The position numbers and the translations under genes were made by a program. A DNA stretch of 64,000 bases, taken from Botrytis cinerea B05.10. Taxonomy: Eukaryota > Ascomycota > Leotiomycetes > Helotiales > Sclerotiniaceae. This document shows positions 1 through 13,400 of this stretch, piece by piece. Below the pieces are notes generated by a model. It had not been told where the DNA came from and did not search any database. It saw only the letters and a list, made by a program, of their open reading frames with translations. Each line of letters opens with the position of its first letter. The first letter of the stretch is position 1. The stretch is taken from NCBI RefSeq assembly GCF_000143535.2, contig NC_037320.1:2046001-2110000 (forward strand). Direction: 5' to 3'.

Positions 1-526
1 TGTATTCGAGAGATGGGTGTTGGTGAAAGCTAGTGAAGAAATTGAGCAAAGAACCGTTTTCAGCCAATCACTGCTTTCGATCACTTGGATATTCCCTTAC
101 ACTTTCATACATTCTCACAAGTGCCATCTGCAAACCTTCCAGAAGCACATTTTCATTTTTTCCATCACGAAGTGCATTCAATTGTTAAATTTTCTATTCT
201 CTCAATCCTTTGAAAATGAAAATAAGCATGATGTGATGGTTGGATTTGTCTCGGAAATTTATATCGTGGATGGATGGCGTACCATGATGTTACCCTGGGT
301 TTTCTCTGCACAGTAAAATTCACAATCAATTCAATTCCATTCAATCGTACCTACCACATTTAGAAATCATAAAAAGATTACAGAGTACAGATTACAGATT
401 ACAGATTACATGTCGAGGTAAATCACACAAACAAACACATGACGGATACATTGACTACTTTTGACGAACAAATGGTAAGTGCACTTCCCCACCAGTTCAT
501 GCACATGTAGGTTGTAGGTATGTACT

Positions 527-544
527 AGGTAGGTAGGTAGGTAG
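527..544. repeat. (AGGT)n microsatellite
   Basis: About four and a half tandem copies of AGGT, followed within 70 bases by GATA and ATCG tetranucleotide runs (about 583-610). Confidence 0.85.
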
Positions 545-1358
545 ATGATGGTTTCGTAATCGTGGGATGAATGGACGGATGGATAGATAGATAGATCGAT
601 CGATCGTCAGACTAGCGGGGTGTAAATACTAGGTCTAGGTAGGTAGGTCGTAAGTAGTAAGTATGTATATATTTCTGTAGCAAGCAAATCAGCCTCCGAT
701 AGAAGTACACAATAGGTCTCTGTGTTTCTCAGGAGCAACGCGGTGGTTTGACTGAGGATCTACGGGAGTGGTTTGAGGAGCGGGGAGGTGCGGCAAGTTG
801 CGAGGAATGTTGGGGGAGGGTTTAGGGTCTGGTTGGTTAAGGGAGAATAGCTTGGGCTGGGTCGGTCTGGGCTGGTTGGATGGTGATTATCGGGATGGAT
901 GGATGGATGTATGGTGGTTTGGGGGGGTGGGTGAGAGGAGAGGTGTGAGGGGGAAGAGAAGGAGGAATGTGGTGTGGAATGTGGAATGTGGAAGGGAGAG
1001 TTGGGGTTGGTGGATTTTGGAGGTTGGAGGTTGTAGGTATGTGATTGGTGGGTTTGGGAGTTTGGAATTTCTTTATTGGATTGGGTTTTGGGAGGATGGG
1101 GAGAGAGAGAGAGGTTTGCTTGCTGTGAAGATTCCTGGGGGTTTATGAGGATGGGAGGGGGGAGAGAGGGGGAGGAGGAGAATGGAGTTATAAGTAGGAA
1201 GAGAAAAAGAATAAGAATAAGAAAAAGTTATTCTTGATAAGTAGATAAGTAAGTGAGTGAGTGGTCATTGGTTATCAGATCAGATGACTAGGCAGATAGA
1301 TATAGAGATCTGGGTATGAGAGGAGGAGGAGGGGGAGGAGTAGGATAGAATAATAAGA

Positions 1359-1379
1359 TGTATGTATGTATGTATGTAA
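1359..1379. repeat. (TGTA)n microsatellite
   Basis: Five tandem copies of TGTA or its permutations. Confidence 0.85.
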
Positions 1380-1582
1380 TATGCCGTGTAGCATTTCATT
1401 CATTCATTCATGCACCCGACTTATTTTCATATTTCTACATCTATATCTACATCTACTTGGGAATATAGAATGCTCTTGCTAGGTGCGGGCTGGGTACTGG
1501 GTAGCGGACAGATAGACAGACAGATAGATAGATAGAGAAGTGTGACGGTAGTCCACGGCTGGCTGCATTCGTTTCGTTCGGT

Positions 1583-1609
1583 GTTTTGTTTTGTTTTGTT
1601 TTGTTTTGT
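1583..1609. repeat. (TTTTG)n microsatellite
   Basis: About five tandem copies of the pentamer TTTTG. A shorter run of the same unit occurs near 18648-18670. Confidence 0.85.
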
Positions 1610-4600
1610 GTTGCGTTTTGTTTGGTCACGTAACCTTGCGGTTTCTTGGGATGGAGTGTGGAGCTGGCATGGAGGTGAAAAGAGTAGAATAGGTAGAGTG
1701 GGTGAATGGGTGGATGGGTGGTATATTGGAGTCTTTCTCTCTATAAAGATTGCAATTATTGATGGATTGGAATGCTCTGTGGATTTTTTTCTTTGGATTT
1801 GTCGTTACGGGACTGATGGGAAAATATGGTTTGTAGGTATGCATATGGAGGAATTATCATTAGTATGGATAGATGAATAATAAATGATTCAATCGATGAA
1901 TGGATAAAAAGAAGGTAGTTTGTTTTATTTTTCAGCCTTCTCTTCTTGTTGTTGTTGTTCTTCTTCTTTCTCTTCTCTTCACTTCTTTTTCTCTTGTGGT
2001 GCTTCATTCAGCCTTTTGGAGTTTTATTCTTTCATTCATTCATCTATTCATTCATCTATTCAAACGCCCAGCCACCCATTCGTTGATTCATTGAATAAAT
2101 AGTTTTCCTCACATACATACCATACCTAGCTAACATAAGTATGGATTGTTGTCGCTGCAGATTGTCACAATAATACCACACATATATATAGGTCGGTGCG
2201 GACTTCACCTCTATTCAATTCTGTTTTACATCCACATCCACATCTACATCCACGGACCATGATAATTTTCATGCCCAAACATTATGGATCATGGCTGACG
2301 GATTGATGAATGGATGGATGACTTGGCGTGTAATTGGGAAAACTGTCTCTTCTACACGGTTCTTCCTGGAATGGAGAATTGATTGGAAACTCACCGAGTG
2401 GATGGAACGTGGTGTCTCATTTATTTGGATTCCCTTTGTTTTTCGGTTGGGGATGACCGGGAGGCTGAGAGAAGAAGGAAACGGAGATGGAGATGGAGAG
2501 GAGAAGTAAATGGAGAGGGTCTGTTTGGATTAAGGGGGAAACAAAAATGCTAGAGAGGAGGTTTAATGGGATGGGTGAGTGAGTTTTGGTGCACATGTGT
2601 GTTTGTGTGTGTGTGTGAGTACGTGGTGTATTGGGGGTAAGTTGAAGAGTATGATATGGTTAATTTGGGGTGCGTAGTGGTAGGTAGATGGAGATATGAG
2701 GTAGACTCTGCGCAGGCATGATGGGATCTCAAATTATTTGGGAAAATTCTAAAGGCCTTTTTATTGTTTCGTTGTTCATTGGCTGAGGGGAAAGTCGGGG
2801 AGACTTGGGGGGGAAGCAATCGTAATTTGTGTGGTGGGATAGATTTGGTGTTGAGATGGGAGAAAAATTAAGGAATTTATGGTTTTTACAGAGATGTTTT
2901 GTGAGTTTGGTATGGTATGGTGTGCAATGGTAGCAGTATGACAGAAGGAGAGTAGACCGACTAGCTGACAGATGACTAGTAGTTACAAGTTACACGACAA
3001 AGAGACTTTTGTGCCAAGAGGAAAAGGATGAGATGAGAGACGAAGATGGAATGATGGATTACTCTAGAGGTTACGGGGACCGTGTTTGTATTTCGACATC
3101 GCATTTCGATATCGAGATGATGAAGATGATGTGATGTCTGTGTATAAACGGATTGGTATCGATGAGTTGGGGATAGATATATAATACATGATATATGACG
3201 ATTGGAGGTTGAAAATTGAAGATTGCAGATTATATCAGGAACACTGTGAGATATCTGATTTGGGCACTATCACCCTCATTTATAACGTACCACAAATACG
3301 AGCATCTAGACTGGCATATATCTATCTCAACTTCATCCCTCGTTCGAATAATATTCAAGCATGCAAATACACAGTATGCATTGTTATAGTTACATCTGTA
3401 TCCGCGTCTGCATCAGCTTTAATATTTAAAAATGAGAAATGTTCAATTTCCGTCCTCCCTAGCGACTAACCTTGAAGAAACCAGGGAACAAAGAGATAGA
3501 ATTTCATATTTGCCTTGAATTCTAGTCACCGAGCTGGATTCACAGTCGAGTCAAAATCTATTTGCGGAATCTTGACCTTGGATTAGGTTTGAGGAGAAAA
3601 GCAAGAAGTGATTACTCACATTTTGTCTAGTTTCATGAATCAGATGGATGAAATGAGATTGAAATGGATGTGGATAGAAAAACATGTCTCTACCGCATCT
3701 TGATTCGACAGGTAATTAGATACCAAAAAATTTGAACAATCCCGAGATTATAGAGCAGCAGTCAGTGACATTCATCTGCCAAGTTGTGACACACATACTG
3801 GTAGTGGATATCTAGCGCATCACACAGGGAATGGATATACAACGAGAGATGAGATGAAATGGATATAGCATCGCGTTCTAGCGTCAGGAACTGCTGTTGT
3901 TTTTGTGAGTAGCGCGGCACAGAACAAAGATGTGTGCATATGCACGTGGTTAGAGAGGAGATCTAGCGAGAGGGATTAGTCGAGGAATTTACCGTCTCTG
4001 ATTCGTTTGTCTGAGGCTGGAGAGGAGAGGGGGAGATGGATATGCGCGGGTTATCTTGGGAAATGGAGAATATCTTTTCTTTGTGAGGGAGCATGCGGAT
4101 GGGGAGTCGATTGGTGGGGGGTTTTCCGTCGTGCTGATCGTAGATCGCCACTTGTAGCCTGCAGTCGCGAATGGTGCGATCGGTGAATCGCTAGAGATTC
4201 ATAAGAGCCGAAATAGAAAGTACTCGCTAGATACGAACCTCGCGATTGCGAACACGGTGGAGTAGTTGGTTGGTTGGTTGAAGGCGAGTGATGTGATACG
4301 GTGTGGATGAGATACATACTTTACATATTATACATACATACAGAGAGCTATATTTCTTTATTCGAATCCGCGCTTGCAAATCCGCGGTCAATTCAGATAT
4401 GCAACAAAACTTCTTTTTTTTTTCCCAGCTTCGTATTCTTTGTTTCGGGTGCGGGAAATAGACCAATTAACTATCTTGGCGGATGCAGAAGATGTACTGG
4501 ATTATCGGCTCTCCATTTTTGCGCACTCGCGCTCATATTTAGATGTGCAGCATATTTTCTCGGGGCTTGCGATTCTTTGTTTCGGGAATGGAGTATGTTG

Positions 4601-5149
4601 AGAGGGTAGTTGGATTTTGTGGTTGGGGAGAAGTCGCGGGATGGGCATTTGAAATGGGTGTTGGATAAAGAAGAGATGGAATATTGGTCGGGGGTTGTGA
4701 ATAATGTTTTTGGAGTATGGAAGGGAGATTAGCGATGCGAGGGTGAATCTGGATAGTGGAGTTTTGTATGAGTGGTTCAGGTGGGTATTTTTCGAGCATG
4801 TATAGATGGATAGAGGATATACTGGCGGTATGTATTAGCTAGCATGGTGGTGTGATATCTATATGAGAGTTTTAGAAGGAAGATACGCGAGACCCGTTTG
4901 TGTTGTGCTATGTGTGTTACGGAGACTTTATATTGTGGATATTTTTGTATGAGAGTTATAGATCGTTGGAATTGTATATGGATGGACATTTGTGACTTTC
5001 GGTTTCAGTTACGAAAGATGAAAGATTGGTATAACTTCCATGTACTACTGATCTTTTCAAGAACCTCGGGTCATAATCCATGGGTCATTTGGCTTTGGCC
5101 ATTCTCCTCATAATAATGAGGTAGCACAACATCAATACCCCTTTCCCCA

Positions 5150-5157
5150 TATAAATA
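5150..5157 (+). promoter_or_regulatory. Possible TATA element of the UstYa-like gene
   Basis: TATAAATA lies in a C-rich tract about 480 bases upstream of the ATG at 5634. The spacing would imply a long leader, so this is only a candidate. Confidence 0.3.
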
Positions 5158-5633
5158 TACCCGAGTCCCAATCGTCCCAATCATAACCACCCGATCCTAT
5201 CAATAATCCAACACCAAACAAGCATCCCAAACTTACCACTCTAATTCCCCATCCAGCAAATAAACCCATCCTTCACCCTAAAATCCTATTGATCCCTCTA
5301 TTAGGAAAGAAGCCCAACATCCTCTTTGTGAGAATTCAAACCCAGCACAAGTAATCCCCACACCAAAAACGATTCTTTATTCCTATTTCCTACACTTGCC
5401 AAGAAAATCCTCATGTATCATTTACAATATACCATACCCCATAATCTACCTGCCAAGCTCCCAGTACAACATCACGACATCACGATCTGGATTTGTAGAT
5501 GAAAATTAACATGAAAGATTGAAGTCGCTGAGAATCCGAAACTTCGTTCCAAGCTCCGAGATACAAGCTCCTTTCTCTCAACTCAAGGCTTTCACACTAG
5601 CCAAGACAGCATACTCAAATCCAAATAGCAAAA

Positions 5634-6638
5634 ATGCCACGCGGTCCCGCCGGCTACGAAGAAATACGTCCGGGGAAAAAAGGGTTTGCTACGTATAGTG
5701 ATGGCCATGAGAATGATACGCATATGCCAATAAATAGAGAAGGGGAGACGAGTCGGATTCCACTGCGGAATCGTGGATGGGTGCAGATACTTGTACTCGC
5801 ATTTTTGTCTCTGGTGTTTTTGGGGATGGGGATCGCGGTTGGGGGGAGGGTTCCGAGGGAGGAGAGGAAGTGGGGGTTATTGGGTAAGGGTTTTTCTTCT
5901 TCTTCGTGATGGGGGTTAGATTTGGATTTGGGGTTTATGTTGGTTGAATATGAAAATTTAACGAGTGGATGGATGAACGGAGTTTAGAGATTGGAAATTG
6001 GCTGATAAGTGTCATATAGCACCTCCTGGATCAATGAAAGAAACTTGGTATCCGAATACTACATTCTCCATGGAACCGACGCCGGAATCGGAAGCGGCTT
6101 GGGGATCTTTAATGCCCGGTTAGTTCTAATTCACCAGTATTTGTTTGGATTATACTGAAAGATCTGTAGTGGGCAGAGGATTTATATATCGACCTGAGAT
6201 AGCACCAATTGTGAAAAGTGTCTCGGTATTCCATCAATTACATTGTCTGGTATTTTCTCTGTTCTTTTACCTCCGTTTCCCATTCCTCTTTTCTTCTCCT
6301 ATTCCAATCTCAAAACTTGATTAACTCTTCTTCAGCATGGCCTCCGCACCTCCTACTACGATCTACATTATCAAATTGCACGCGCAGCCGGTGCACCTAT
6401 CGACCCATTTCTTGAGCAAAAAGCCGCACATACACATATAGAGACTGCGCATCAAAAACATTGCTTTGATTATTTGCGACGTGCGATAATGTGTGCAGCG
6501 GATACGAATTTGGAGTATGTTGATCCAGTTACGGATGACACAACGGGGTGGGGAAGTGAGAGGGTTTGTAGGAGTTTCGCGGATGTAAAGGGATGGGCGG
6601 AGAAGTGGGCTAATGGAACGGGTGGAGGGATTGCTTAA
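5634..6638 (+). CDS. UstYa-like DUF3328 family protein
   Basis: Four exons, 5634-5883, 6020-6118, 6170-6249 and 6336-6638, give about 243 residues, the usual length of this family. The N-terminus (about 45 residues) is cytosolic in character. A single membrane segment follows at about residues 46-69 (WVQILVLAFLSLVFLGMG), and then a luminal domain. That domain has a W-x5-P-x-GRGF-type region spanning exons 2-3 and the two diagnostic histidine/cysteine motifs, HQLHC at the end of exon 3 and HQKHC in exon 4. UstYa/UstYb proteins are membrane oxidases, probably copper-dependent, that act on ribosomally made cyclic peptides (ustiloxin, phomopsin, cyclochlorotine) and on some other secondary metabolites. 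The three introns (136, 51 and 86 nt) have GT-AG ends and restore frame exactly. No precursor peptide, peptidase or second UstY gene is recognisable nearby, so the substrate is unknown. The family is confident; the role is inferred. Confidence 0.88.
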
Positions 6639-7900
6639 GCTGTGGGGTGGATGGATGATGGAAATGGGAGAGATGAGGGTAGAGCCTTATATGGCTTTTG
6701 AAATTGATGGGATCATTTTTGTGACGCTGGGTATCACAAAGTGCCAAAGATTGAGCGCAATTAGTGACTGACAATTGCGCTTTCTATAAAGTAGAGTATC
6801 ACCAGAACAGATGAACGAATACAACAACAGTTATGTATACTAGTAGATTCTAGATCTTGAACTAGCGATATACCCTTCCGGATCAATATTCCAATCGTCG
6901 TGGACACTTGTCACCAAGCCAACAAGGATAGAAGGAAATCTACTCAGAAGTCAGCACCCATATCGAGCAGAACAAAACTTCTTGTCACCCATTCTTGCTG
7001 GTTTCCTTGAATGACTGGCCACATAACGCGAAGGGAAAAGATAAGCTTGATCGGGCATCGCATAAGCATTAAAGTGACAATAGTGTAGACTTTTTGGGAG
7101 ACGGTTGCAGTGTAGAGTTGATTTACGTTGAGCCCCTGCAATCTGCAAGGTAAAATGCAGTGTAACCTTGCGTTTCGAACATGAAGTCGGCATGATAGCC
7201 AACCAAAAAAATCAATCAAGTGATCTAAGAACATGCATCACTGAACCATTGGATACACCAATAAGTACCAGCTGTTAAGCCATGATCTCACAAGAACCCC
7301 ACCTACCAAGTATGATGAAAATTCGGAATTCGTTACCCGTCAACAGATTCTCGGGATAAAGGAATTCCTAGCCGCAAAGACAGTGACCTGGGATGATTGA
7401 GACTTAAGAGTTTGGAGGATAACATTGAGATGACGATCAAGAGTATCGAGTTTTGGCGCAATGATGTCTGTCCTTGATTGACATATAGATGTGACGAAAT
7501 TCTGATGATGATTTATCTTAAGCTGTAACTCTCATTTTCACCGCTTTGGTTGAAATTCTGCCACCATAAACATGCATCCCCTCATTACATTCCACAACAT
7601 CATAGCCCAATGTTGAAGTCGAAAAGCGTATGTGAGTTACGCAAGCGTCAGCGCGGTGAAGACGACGGATGGAGTTGGATCTCCCCGATCAGGATCTCAC
7701 AGCAAGAGCTTTCCAGAATCAAACTACAATGAATGCAATCCTACCTCCTCACCAGCAATTTGGAATTCTGAGCCCAGCTACTTTGATGAGGTCCAGAGAC
7801 TTTCATTGGTACAATATCAGTTAAAGTTTATTCATGCCATTTTCAATTGAAAGTTCACGCATCCGGCTGCTCTCACAGAGACGCGGAAGCACCTTTCGAT
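6639..7900. other. Intergenic region, nothing recognised
   Basis: Downstream flank of the UstYa-like gene. Frames up to about 96 codons exist on the minus strand near 6950-7230, but they overlap one another and show no family resemblance or compositional sign of coding. Confidence 0.5.
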
Positions 7901-9340
7901 AGGAAATGACGCAACAGTTGAAACTATTTACTTTAAAAAGAAAGATACAAAGCCGGCACTGAAGTCAAGGCCTCGACCTGAGAGATAGTTGCTGCTGTCT
8001 ACATTTTCTTATGGAAAAGGACTTGAGATGTTGGACAACTCCAGATATGATTGTAGTTCCAACGTATGCGAGGTCGAAGTGAGCGATTTGAAGATGGCCC
8101 GTTCCTTGGAAAGAAAAATAGATGTCACTAGCTTGGAGACTGGCTCTGTCTACGAAGCAATTGGGGAAACAGTTGCGGAGTAAATGAACAGTCGGCCCGG
8201 GCAAGAGATTACCTACATCAAAGGATGTAGATTTCATCTTTTAAGTCTGGCGTAAGTTGATCATCGATGTGGACATTCTCGAAAGTGACTATAGCAATGC
8301 CAAGCGCTGTGGGTGCTCTTGTCAAACCTTTGGTAGGAGGGATTATTGATACCAAATCCGCATAGAGATAGATATTCTTTGTGAAGTAAATTTCTCTTCC
8401 ACCCCCTCATTTCCAACTCGCCCATAACAAGTGTAATGTGTTTGGGTCGGTTATTGTTACGCCATAGATCACTATTCACAAGAAATTTTTACTGAAAAGA
8501 ATCGATTTTTAGGGGCATTGCTGATGTCAAGTACTTCTGTCCTTCTTATTACTGCATTACTTGAAGTCTCAACTGTCTTTAATTGGTCTTCAGCAGCAAC
8601 GATGTGTCTTTTGGCGATATCTGATCTACTATGGATAGGCTTTGTGGTGTAGTGATGGATTGTTTTTGGAAGCAGTAAGGGCATTCAAGAACCAGTGTTT
8701 CATCGAATATTGTTGGATAATCGGTAGCATCGTCGCAAATACATTCATCGGCAAAACTATGCAAGTTCTCGGTGTTGGACTGTTGCTCACGATTCCTGCT
8801 TCTAGAAACACTCCTAGACCACTTCACTTACTTGAAGCACACATTGCTTTTGGAGTGGGAAGTACTTATGGTGTGAAATCTACACCGTAATTATAGGCAA
8901 CATATTGGTAAATCCTCTCTTGCCTTGATTTTTCTTCTGAGGAATACCCTCTAACATAAATCTCAGCCACCGCATCTGGTGCGATCTTTCATTTTCACAT
9001 GACAAGAAGCACACTCGGTTCAACATCCGTAACCACAGCTCTTAATAACCATCTCTCGGCCCACCCCCATATGATTCTTAACAATGCAACTTAGCAATGT
9101 CTTATCAGCAACTTCAGCCTTCCTCTCTGGAACTACCTTCAAGAAGTCATGTACAGGAGGGTTTTGGATAGGAAAATGATCTGCAAATGAGGATACCGAT
9201 CGGGTTTACGGCAGCACAGTTCTTGGTTTTGTTACTGACTTGGAATGAATTAGACAGGGGAGCAACCGGGTACCCATAAGGGAAGCGAGTATCAAGGAGG
9301 AGGGGGTCGCCAGAGACTACGCAGTGGATAATATTGAGTC
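7900..9340 (+). pseudogene. Candidate decayed coding region, family unknown
   Basis: Several consecutive plus-strand stretches translate into protein-like sequence but are split by stops and frame changes. Examples are the 64-codon frame 7989-8183 (containing CSSNVCEVEVSD), a hydrophobic stretch near 8520-8640 (SVLLITALLEVSTVF then MCLLAISDLLWIGF), and a stretch near 9100-9160 (NFSLPLWNYLQ in a broken frame). Hydrophobic segments after a Cys-containing extracellular-like stretch suggest a former membrane protein, but I cannot name the family. No intact gene model could be built. Confidence 0.28.
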
Positions 9341-10479
9341 ATCTCTCTAAAAGAAGAAAGGAGACCAATTGGTGGGATACACGTACAAGTTCGTCTAATG
9401 TAGCTCGATGTACATTTATTCCATTGTTTCATAAATATGACAGAATGAATCTCACTTAACCATTAGATTGATATTAATGTATGAAATATGGGGCGAAATA
9501 AGGCTGAAAGGCTGATGAGATTTATGTAAATAAAGAACACTTCTGACAGGTGCCGGCGGAACCGAAATTTAGCAGCGACGATCTTGTCTCGAATCCATCA
9601 CGTGACACATAAGCTACCGTTCTATTCATGGGTGTCAGCCACTTCTACTGCATTTACATTCATCTGTTGCCGAATGCCGCTCAAGTCGAACAATATTGCT
9701 GCATCTGGTGCCTTTATTACCTAATAATCGTCCATTTACAAGTAACAAGTATCTAATCGTAGGCAGGGGATACACATCTATGGAGACTCCATGTGCATTG
9801 TGTGGAAGTCTGTGCCGCACATTTCCTGGCCAGATATCATATGTAACTATGTCTCATATGTTTCAAAGTAGTTGGTCTAGTCTGCAATGTGATTGCAATG
9901 ATACGACGGCATCCTTCAGTCCATCATTCTCTGAAACCCGGACATGCTAATACGAGCGTCCCTTTCATTATAACAATACTCCGACGTCTGTTAATCTCTC
10001 AATAAGAGGAAATCCGCACTTTCGTCCAAGTGCGTAGCCACCCTTCCCCTCTCAGCCCCGTATCTTTCCTCAGCCACAAGAGCCTTGTTTTAAAATAGTA
10101 CATTACCCCTGTCGCATCCGAGCCTTGCCGTTTAGAGTATAAGTGCAACTGAAGCTCGTGTAAGGAATTGGTTACAGAAGCCATCTCGAAAAGTCAATCG
10201 CAATCTTTGATATTCAAGAAAACAGAATATATCAAGATATACAACGTAGTCGAACAATACAGGATCCAAGCCCTTCCAGATTACCAACGAATTGAAGCAA
10301 AAGCGATACGATCCTAGCGATTATGATAACGACTTGAAGATTAAAACGATCCGCTCCACGCGTTGGTCCCTGGGGAAATCTTGCGAATTACCACATTGCG
10401 ATTACAGATTCTTACAACGGCAGGCTCGAAAATATCTAGGAACGATTGGCTGGCTTTCTGAGCACCGAGACTAGGCACA
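9341..10479. other. Upstream region of cch1
   Basis: No coding frame recognised. The segment nearest the ATG (about 9950-10479) is probably promoter and leader of the calcium channel gene. An open frame ends at 10474, six bases before the cch1 start, but its apparent start is TTG rather than ATG, so I do not call it an upstream ORF. Confidence 0.5.
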
Positions 10480-13400
10480 ATGCCTCCAAATAATACCTAT
10501 GGTTCCAATAATTCATCGAGCCCTCCTCAATCGATACCTTTACGAGATCTAACACGGCCACCTGATTCTGCAAATTTGGGAGACGAAGCGCAGCGGCACA
10601 CACGAGGGAGGAGTCTTTTGGCAGGGGGAGGTCTTCCTCCGACGGGAACTTTCAATGCCGGTACTGGATATGAAAGGCTAGGGGAGTCCTCTGCTAGTCC
10701 GGTGGGAGGATCAGGTCGAACAGGTGGCTCAGCAATACCTCTGACACTACAATCTTCTGTTGGAGAAAGGCATGAAAATGAAATCGAAACACCTACATCG
10801 CCTGTGGGAAACCCTGCAGACTTTCAAGCAGCAATGGGATTCGCTGGTCTCAATGTACCGGATATCAGTCTATCTCATGCTCCTAGAGAAAGGTCCATGT
10901 CTTTTGGATCTCAGCACTCTCTCACGCCTTATGCGCACTCTTACGGGGACATGGGAGATAACGACAATTCTTATTTTCCCTCCGATTCTGACCAAATACC
11001 TTTGACAGATTCGAACCATCTGCAACCCATGGCTGGGACACAACCCACTACTCCAGATGGGCAACGACATGACAGGTCTAGCTTTCAATCTATCAATTTC
11101 AACTCACCAAGTTCAAACTACAGAGGGTCTAGACTAGGTGACGATCTTCCTAATGCGGAAGCAGGTTACTCATCATATGGTACAAGGTCAAGGTCGCAAA
11201 GTTATGGAGCTAACTTGTCACCCAGTGGAGGCAGATCTAGATCTCCATCTACAGTGGGGGCCCTATCCAGAGCTGGGTCGATGATGAGAGCTATGTCGCA
11301 ACGTGTGGTCAATCTTAGTGGTGAAGCCGAGGTCATTGAAGAAAGCGCTAGGAGACAAGCGCACAGTATTGAGGAGCCATTTTTCCCTTCACGGAGATCT
11401 TACGAACCAAATGTTGAAGATACAGCTTATCGGCCGAACACCATGTTACCCCCATTTGAAAAACCTCCGTCGAGGGCTTTGGATGGACCTGGAACAGATC
11501 AATGGCAGGCACAGACTCCCCCTAACCCTCTCAGAGGAAAAACACTAGGGATATTTTCGCCGGAAAACAAGCTTCGGTTAAAACTTTGTGATGTCCTGGT
11601 TTATCCTATTACTGAACCAGCAATTCTAGTGTTGATTGTCGTACAAACAATTCTCCTTGCGGTAGATGCGGCTCCTTCTGTGTATACACACCCTCGACGT
11701 CCTGATTGGGGCTCTAAAACCGACTGGGCCTTACTGGGCCTCTTTATAATTTTCACGTTGGAAGTAATTACACGTATTATTGTATCCGGTTTCATTATCA
11801 ATGCAGCTGAATATAGCACAATAGACCGGCAACGTGGAGCTAAAGCAGTCATTGTGGATAAGTACCGATCCATTTTTGCACCTCAGCGAAAATCATCTGT
11901 CAGAAGAGCACAAACAACATCTTCCGAGGAAACCACCAATACACAAATACCTATTGTCAACACCTTCGCTCAAATGCAAGCAATGACCAGCACCGTCGAA
12001 CAAGCCCAACGATTGCAATTAGCTAGGAGAGCTTTTCTCAGGCATTCTTTCAACCGACTCGACTTTGTCGCGGTCGTATCTTACTGGGCAGCGTTTACCC
12101 TCAGTGCCTTTGGAGTAGAGCATAGCGCCCATCTCTATCTCTTTCGCATGTTAAGTTGTTTACGTATTCTTCGATTACTTGCCCTTACAAATGGTACTGC
12201 TGTAAGCTCTATGTTGTTTTCGTTTTCATGTGCACTTCTAACATTGCATCTAGATAATTCTCCGAAGTTTGAAAAAGGCAACTCCGTTACTACTCAATGT
12301 TTCTTTTCTTATTGGATTCTTCTGGCTGTTGTTTGCTATCATCGGTATACAAAGTTTCAAAGGGAGTCTTGATCGACAATGCGTATGGATCGATCCCGAT
12401 GACATCGAAAATTTGCAAAATACAGCATTCATCAATGGCAATCAATACTGCGGAGGACAGTTCAACAAGGACAACTCGTCTCATGATCCCTGGGTGAAAT
12501 CAAACGATTCGTTCAACGTTTTCTACCCTCTAGTCCCTGGAGCCAGTTCGTCCAAAGGCTACTTGTGCCCCGAGGGATCTTATTGTATTCAATTGCCTCG
12601 CGATCAACTTCCTTTCAATGGAACTGTCAGTTTTGATAACATTGCGCAATCTTTGGAACTCGTGTTCGTTATTATGACAGGTAACACTTTTACAGATCTC
12701 ATGTATTATACCACAGACTCGGACTATCTCGCCGCCGCAATCTTCTTTGCAGCAGGAATTGTTATAATGATGCTCTGGCTTATGAACTTGCTGATAGCCG
12801 TCATTACGTCATCATTTCAGGTTATCAGAGGAGAGGGCAAGACAAGTGCTTTCGCAGCCCATGCTGATAGTGATCAACCCGATCCAAATGCAAATATTCC
12901 GCGACAGGTGAGCAAGCTAAAGCAGATGTACGACAAAACCTATTGGTTTTGGATCTCGATTATTGTCTATGATCTTATAGCTCAAGCTTTCCGGAGTTCC
13001 AATATGACAGACTCTCGCGCAAGGTTCATCGACCTTTCGGAGGTGGTGGTAACATTTCTGTTGCTAATTGACATTGGTTTGCGATTTGCCTCCGATTGGA
13101 GGGATTTCCACAAACACAAGAGGAATTTATTTGACTTGGGACTTGCGATTATTACCACAGTGATTCTATTGCCGCCCATTCGAAATTCAGGTCAACCTTA
13201 TGCTTGGCTTACCGCATTCCAGATTCTCAGGATCTATCGCGTTGTCATGGGTGTCGAAATAACGCGATCCTTGATTATGTTGGTATTGGGAAATGCAAGC
13301 GGTATTGGAAACCTTGTACTCTTCGTCTTTCTTATCACCTTCTTAGTTGCGATATTCGCGGTGCAGCTGTTCCGCGGTGAGATACCACAAGTGGATGACT

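Larger units (their letters stand above)
1..5633. other. Gene-free, repeat-rich intergenic region
   Basis: No open frame here has the look of a protein-coding exon; the available frames are short and of low complexity. The top strand from about 700 to 2900 is strongly G/T-rich (GGAT, GGAG and GT runs), so the bottom strand is C/A/pyrimidine-rich, as is common in fungal promoter and leader DNA. That would fit the 5' region of a leftward gene lying outside the window, but this is inference. From about 5100 to 5630 the top strand turns C-rich and pyrimidine-rich, in keeping with the promoter of the rightward UstYa-like gene. Confidence 0.6.

Noticed and set aside
798..1148. 116-codon Gly/Trp-rich plus-strand frame
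   Set aside because: It results from G/T-rich repeats; there is no start context or ordered sequence.
10292..10474. Open frame ending six bases before the cch1 start, a possible upstream ORF
   Set aside because: The apparent start codon is TTG, not ATG, and the sequence has no sign of coding.
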